Below, in pieces: positions 59,276 through 64,000 of a stretch of DNA of 64,000 bases. How positions within the stretch are numbered: the first letter of the stretch is position 1; every line of letters starts with the position of its first letter. The stretch is from NCBI RefSeq assembly GCF_010093815.1, contig NW_022985557.1, positions 62,001 to 126,000 on the forward strand, written 5' to 3'. The notes beneath the pieces are model-generated. The model made no database searches, was not told where the DNA came from, and saw only the letters and a program-made list of their open reading frames with translations. The position numbers and the translations under genes were made by a program. The DNA comes from Pseudovirgaria hyperparasitica (Eukaryota; Ascomycota; Dothideomycetes; Acrospermales; Acrospermaceae).

Positions 59276-62200
59276 TCAGACATGAGGTCGTGGCTGGAAC
59301 CAAATCGATCTATAATCGATCTGCGGATGTGCTTCCGCGTCCTTGATGATACTACTCAAATCCTCATCAGCCAGTTTCCTCTTCTGCAGCTCAATGCATC
59401 GGTGACGCATATCCTTTGTCTCCTTTGCCAAGACATGCTCTTTGACTGAGATGTCTTCGAAGCCGACCAATGCGTCGTCGCACGCAAGGACACTGTCCAT
59501 AAACTTCTGCTGATAGAAGTAGCATTTGGAGAGTTCGATGAGCGTTCCAAGACGGTCTGGGTGGTAGCTACGGATCCGGAGCGATGGGGTCTTCTTTTGA
59601 CGCATTGAGACATCGAGCAAGATGGCTTCGGCTTCTACGTAGCGATGCTGACGGATCATAAGCATGCCTAGAAATTGTCTTCCGAACAGTGTGCCGATGT
59701 GGTCTTTTGAGAGATTTCTCTCAGCCATATCGAGACCGGCTACGACGAGTGTCTCAGCGGCTTCATGATGTCCAATAGCACTGTGCGCCCGCGCAGTATG
59801 GACCATTGCTAGCAATGTGTAAGGATGCCCCCTGCCGTGCTTACTTGTTCGCTTCGCTAAGATTTGAAGCATGGTATCTAGGGATTCAGCGTAGTACTCT
59901 TGGCTGATTCGCAAGCCTATCTGGGCCCGGGTTTCTTGTGCAAACAAAAGATCGTCATCATCTTGCTCTATCTGACACGAGCTCTGCATACCGACTACGG
60001 CTTCTGTAGCCAACTCGTACGCTTGCTTTAGATCCTGATGGTCCCAGAAAGCTGATACGAAAAGAGCCAAATTATGTGTGGCTTTCAATGTGTCTTTGTG
60101 CCCTGGCTCCAGGTATTTTTTGAAACCCTTTACCACGTCCAGCTGCATAGTCTTGGCGTCTGTCATGAAACCTTGTTGCCAGAGTATTTTACTATAACTA
60201 TCCTTTGCTCGAAGCGTTTCTGGATGCCATGAACCGAAGGAGTGTAAGCAAGAATTCAGGACTGATTTCTGTAGCGTAGCAGCTTCTTTTGGGCGGTCTA
60301 GATGTCGGTACGTCTCAGAGAGCGCAAGGGATATTCGTCTCGTCTTCTCATGGTTTGGTCCTAGCAATTTAAGAGTGTAGTCCCTGACTTGAATTTGTAA
60401 GGAACGAGCGTCATCGTATCTCCCGCACGACATGTACACGAAACTGAACTTGGCCTTCATCAGTGATCGATGGGGACTCATGTTTATCTTTGATTGGAAC
60501 CATGATGACCATGTTCTTCCGCGAGATCGATTCCGCTCGAGGAACTCCTTGATTGCGATTTCGTAAGTCTTGAGACTGTCCAAATGTGGGAGCAACTCGC
60601 GAGCATAACGACTTTCAGTGCTGGTATTCTGCAGTGGTGGTAGAAGTATCGAGGCAGAAATCATCATTCCAGCGGCCTCACAGCGAAGCGCTTGCTCAGA
60701 GAATGTTTCAGCTCCTCGTTCGCGGGCCCATTCATGCACAACGGGGTGCATAGAATAGTTGTCGTTCACTTGGTCGTGGCATATAAGGGACATCTCGACA
60801 AGTTCCTTCAACGCTACACGTACACGAAGAATGAACTGATCCTTGTCCTCAGCATTGATTGCTTGTCTGATGACGGTTGGATATACGGGTGGATCTTGCG
60901 GCATGATAATGAAAAGGCGAACTATGTCTGCCATAGCTTTGATTCTTTCAACCATTGAGGTTTGGACCTGTGCTCCTTCTTTCTTCTGGTCAGCGGCCAT
61001 GCGAAGCTGTTGCTCAGCCTCGAATTTCGAGTTGTTCATCGCTCGTTTGAGGATGTCGAATCGAATGCTATCGCCGTGCAGAAAGGCAAAGGTATGAAGA
61101 AGCTCTATAGCGTCTCGCGCGGCTTCAGTCTGCTTTGACTCTATGTGGCGATAACATATATCTAAAGTCGTATAGACCTCCCAGAAGACCTCGTAGTTTC
61201 TTGCGGTATTCATGCTCTTAGTCGGTCGTCTTTTAAACTGCCAGTAATTTCTATGAAGGATGAGATAGTCTCGAAGCGTACAGATGCCACTGCTGATAGC
61301 TGCCCCAGCACCTCTGATTGCAAGAGCCAGATGCCCCAATGTCTTCGAAATGTTTGAGGCAAGAGAAAATGTGTCGACGTCCCAGGGTTCAGGCTGCTCA
61401 GCGGCTCGCAGCAGCAACTCTTTTGCCTCATCTATAGCCAGACCACCAAAGTCAAATGAGCGACTCCCAACGTTGCCGTGGACTTTAAACCGAGGATTCC
61501 GGGTAGTCACCAGTATGTGACCTCTATTTCCAGGGGGAAAATGATTCTCTAACGTCATCGACGGATCATCCGCATTATCAATGATGAGCAGCCAGGGGAA
61601 TTGTATGTTTACAAGCCAATAAATGGCGGCTTTCTCGTTTGGCTCAACTCCAGCTATGGTCGCAATCAACGAGTAACTTTGTTTGATGAGCTCCTCAGAC
61701 CTTGCATTAATGCAAAAGACGCCCCAAAATCTGACTTGTCAGTACGCATACCACAGCTGCAATGTAAACATACCTATCGCGATTCTGTTCAGCAAACTTT
61801 GAGCAAAACTGTGTCTTGCCGGAGCCTCCCATTCCATATATGACAAATCGTTTCTGTTGTGCCGTATATACCGTCGATCCGATAAAGGTACGTGACAGCT
61901 CATCCAATCTGTCTTTTCTGCCAGTGAAAATACTGCTTACGGGCTGTGGGACTCGGAAGTGCTGATTGACAAAGGTTGACGGCGGTGACTGAATCGGCTC
62001 TACTGTATCTCTTAGTAATTTCATCGTAAGTAGGTTGATGAGCTGGTGTTGTGAATCCTGGCCTGTGCCTTGTGGAAGTTTTTCGTGAGGGACAGATGTT
62101 TCCTCCAGTAATTTTCGAACGTCATGGGAAAGAGCTTGTAGAGTGTCATGGTTGGTATGGCCAATGTGTCTATCAATGTCAGATCATGGCGTTTGCGAGA

Positions 62201-62681
62201 TGGAAGAAGTGTTTTACGAGTTGATCATGTGAAAAGCCAAGCTAAGGAGTAGTTGATATCGATGCAATCTCTCTCGACATTGTCGAAGATCGGGATCTTT
62301 GGAGCGCTTGCGAACCGTCTTTTTGAGTGCGTCCAAAGAGTGTTTGACTGTTGGTCCGTCTTGACCAACGATGGTAGCAGCGTATTGTTCAAGCTCTACA
62401 AGTGTTGTCGTACAACAAACTAATGTCTCTCCAGCACGGGACCATAGATCTCGGAGTTGAGGGTTTTCATGGTCTGGTGAGCATAGAGCTCGTTGTCGAT
62501 CGAAGACTGATCTGATGGATTTACTGACATCGCCTAGTGTTTCTACTTCGGCCTGTAGAGTTATGAAGTCATTCTCAAGAGAGGCCACAGAATCTCGATA
62601 ATTTTACAAGAATATGACAAGGCGTACGGAGATGTCAATGAGTCCGCCAGCTCCAGCAATAATGGAGAAGGGGTCTGCCAT
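59276..62681 (-). CDS. Fungal NLR-like STAND protein: NB-ARC plus TPRs, in-frame stop near N-terminus
   Basis: A STAND ATPase of the fungal NOD-like receptor type, implicated in non-self recognition and programmed cell death. Exons 62681-62218, 62169-61774 and 61730-59276 keep one frame over 1105 codons. The N-terminus MADPFSIIAGAGGLIDI is the common start of fungal STAND N-terminal domains. One in-frame TAA interrupts it at codon 26 (62606-62604), and no ATG follows until near the end of that domain. The NB-ARC part is intact: FTGRKDRLDELS, Walker A YGMGGSGKT, Walker B WLLIIDNADD, then ILVTTRNPRF and the YSMHPVVHEWARERG segment. The C-terminal half (about 640-1080) is a TPR array, with LGPNHEKTRRISLALSETYR and GSWHPETLRAKDSYSKIL as clear units. 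It is either a recent pseudogene, an allele lacking the N-terminal domain, or a base error. Confidence 0.85.
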
Positions 62682-63489
62682 TGTTCAAAAGCCCGATGAA
62701 GGTGCCATTGATGTAGCGATGGTGAACGATGTTGCAGCAGATGACAAGGCTGCAATATCGATCCCACCTTGTGATTGTTCTCACTGATGTCTGGACGGGT
62801 CTGAAGGCTAGGCTATTCGAGTAAGCCATGGCAAAGCTGGATCTCATCAATGACAGCCAAGGCTGAGACTATGCCATGCTTTTTCATGGAGTGCACATAT
62901 GCAGTGCTGCGGCATATAGCTTGATGTGGCTCGTCAACCTATCACTTACCCATCATACATTTCAGCTGCAAATATGATGATGTGTGAGCGAGAACACAGC
63001 GTATCAAGGGCTTCAAAAAAGCCTGGTAGGCCCTTCGTCGTCCATTGGAATATGCTGTGTGACATTGGCGCATTGCAAGCATTAAAGCGATCTGAAAAGG
63101 AATATGAACACATAGATGCGCGTCTCAGGAAACATCCATGGATTCCTGCCGCTCTTGCCAAGGCCGGAGCCATCTCCGATATTCCCTTCACCACTAAGAT
63201 ACAAGACAATTCCGTCCCGATCATCAAGTCTTGCTTCGACGAACGCAATGCATTAAGCACCTGGGGCCTTGCTGGCCCTCCTCTCACTGGCTAGCTGCAG
63301 ATGGTGCCGCAATGTAGGCATACGTCTGTAATAAATGTAATGCTTTTGCACGATGGAGGATGCCACTGACCCGAGTTCGAAGTCCACAACTCGGCCCATC
63401 ATAATACAAAAATCTGCGGGGCTCCTGGCCGGTACGGATCACACCAGCTTTACTCTCGGCTGAATGTGCCAGACAAGACAGGTACCAAA
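62682..63489. other. Intergenic between divergent NLR and P450 genes
   Basis: About 800 bases. A plus frame (62926-63294, first ATG near 62974, about 107 residues) reads fairly protein-like in its second half (HPWIPAALAKAGAIS, then IIKSCFDERNALSTWG). It has no recognised domain and may be a remnant or chance. The rest should hold both promoters. Confidence 0.35.
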
Positions 63490-64000
63490 ATGCCACGTTT
63501 GATACTGGCTCTATGCGCTATGCTGTCGCTGTTTGCCTACAAACTCTGGCTAAAACGCAAGAAAGAAAAGGTTGGTTTGGCTGACCAGGCCAAAATTTGG
63601 TGTCACGAGGCTGGTAGCTTGAAGCTTCAGACCTCGTTTACAGTGATCATAATAGCTGACAGTTGTCAAGATTCGCCAGCGTTTTTCAAGAGACAATGGC
63701 TGTCAGCCTCTCCGAGATTGGGATTCGCATTGGCCCCTGGGCCTTGACCTCTTACTTAAAGCCTTTCGATACGCTCGCTCACATCAAATCCTTCAGTTCT
63801 TCCTCTCCGTATTGAAGAAATCTGGAACTACATGTCAGCAGAGTTTGCTGGGAGCGACTGGCGTTTTGACCATAGATCCAGAGAATATTGAGGCTATTCT
63901 TTCTACAAAGTTTGAGGATTTCGGTATGGGACTGCGAGCACCGACGTTCTACCCACTGCTTGGTTCCGGTATTTTCACCCAGGACGGTGTAGAGTGGCAG
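63490..64000 (+). CDS. Cytochrome P450, CYP52-like, N-terminal part (cut by window end)
   Basis: A membrane-anchored haem monooxygenase, probably an n-alkane or fatty-acid hydroxylase type. Exon 1 from ATG 63490 encodes a hydrophobic anchor (MPRLILALCAMLSLFAYKLW) followed by KRKKEK. An intron of about 160 nt lies between about 63570 and 63735, with borders not fixed. The second exon starts near PLGLDLLLKAFRYARSHQIL and continues with TIDPENIEAILSTKFEDFG, PLLGSGIFTQDG and VEW, the usual N-terminal P450 pattern of this clan. The haem-binding cysteine region lies beyond the window. The clan is likely; the exact family is inferred. Confidence 0.85.

Noticed and set aside
1-64000. Transposable elements, LTRs, tRNA and rRNA genes
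   Set aside because: No transposase, reverse transcriptase or integrase motifs, no long direct or inverted terminal repeats, and no tRNA arm pattern found by eye. Small RNAs could be missed without a program.

Overview
The window is nuclear DNA of a filamentous ascomycete. Genes are spaced a few hundred bases to a few kilobases apart on both strands, and are split by short GT-AG introns (mostly 44-71 nt) that often carry CTAAC-like branch sites. The gene order APC5 - COX13 - APN2 - (unknown gene) - MAT1-1-1 - PH/SMP protein is a mating-type locus. It fits Dothideomycetes, most likely Capnodiales/Mycosphaerellales (an inference from remembered synteny, not a search). I saw no mobile element, rRNA, tRNA or CRISPR array.

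Left part (1-13.1 kb): the 3'-truncated uroporphyrinogen-III C-methyltransferase of siroheme synthesis (MET1), a secreted GH13 alpha-amylase, a Git3-like seven-helix receptor, a Rim2-type mitochondrial pyrimidine nucleotide carrier, and a CIA30 complex I assembly factor.

Mating-type region (13.7-32 kb): APC5 (+) converges on COX13 (-). COX13 diverges from APN2 (+), whose long tail carries a candidate PCNA-binding motif and a GRF zinc finger. Beyond an 18-bp minisatellite lie an unrecognised 452-residue gene and MAT1-1-1, whose alpha box is split by an intron. About 4 kb without a convincing gene follows, then an Nvj2/TEX2-like PH-SMP lipid-transfer protein. No HMG-box MAT1-2-1 was seen, so the strain looks like a single MAT1-1 mating type.

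Middle (33.8-48.7 kb), mostly housekeeping: an aquaporin, a PA-TM-RING ubiquitin ligase, divergent ribosomal proteins RPS9 and RPL21, an MBA1/Tim44-like mitochondrial protein, an EOS1-like N-glycosylation protein, SAICAR synthetase (ADE1), and COP9 signalosome subunit 2.

Right part (48.7-64 kb), more accessory: a gene-poor stretch rich in simple repeats, an otubain with a possible His/Gln-rich N-terminal extension, an orphan membrane protein, a cysteine-free secreted preproprotein, a fungal NLR (NB-ARC plus TPRs) with an in-frame stop near its N-terminus, and the start of a cytochrome P450 cut by the window edge.

Exon borders below come from reading GT/AG sites and checking phase by eye. They are exact for most genes and approximate where stated.
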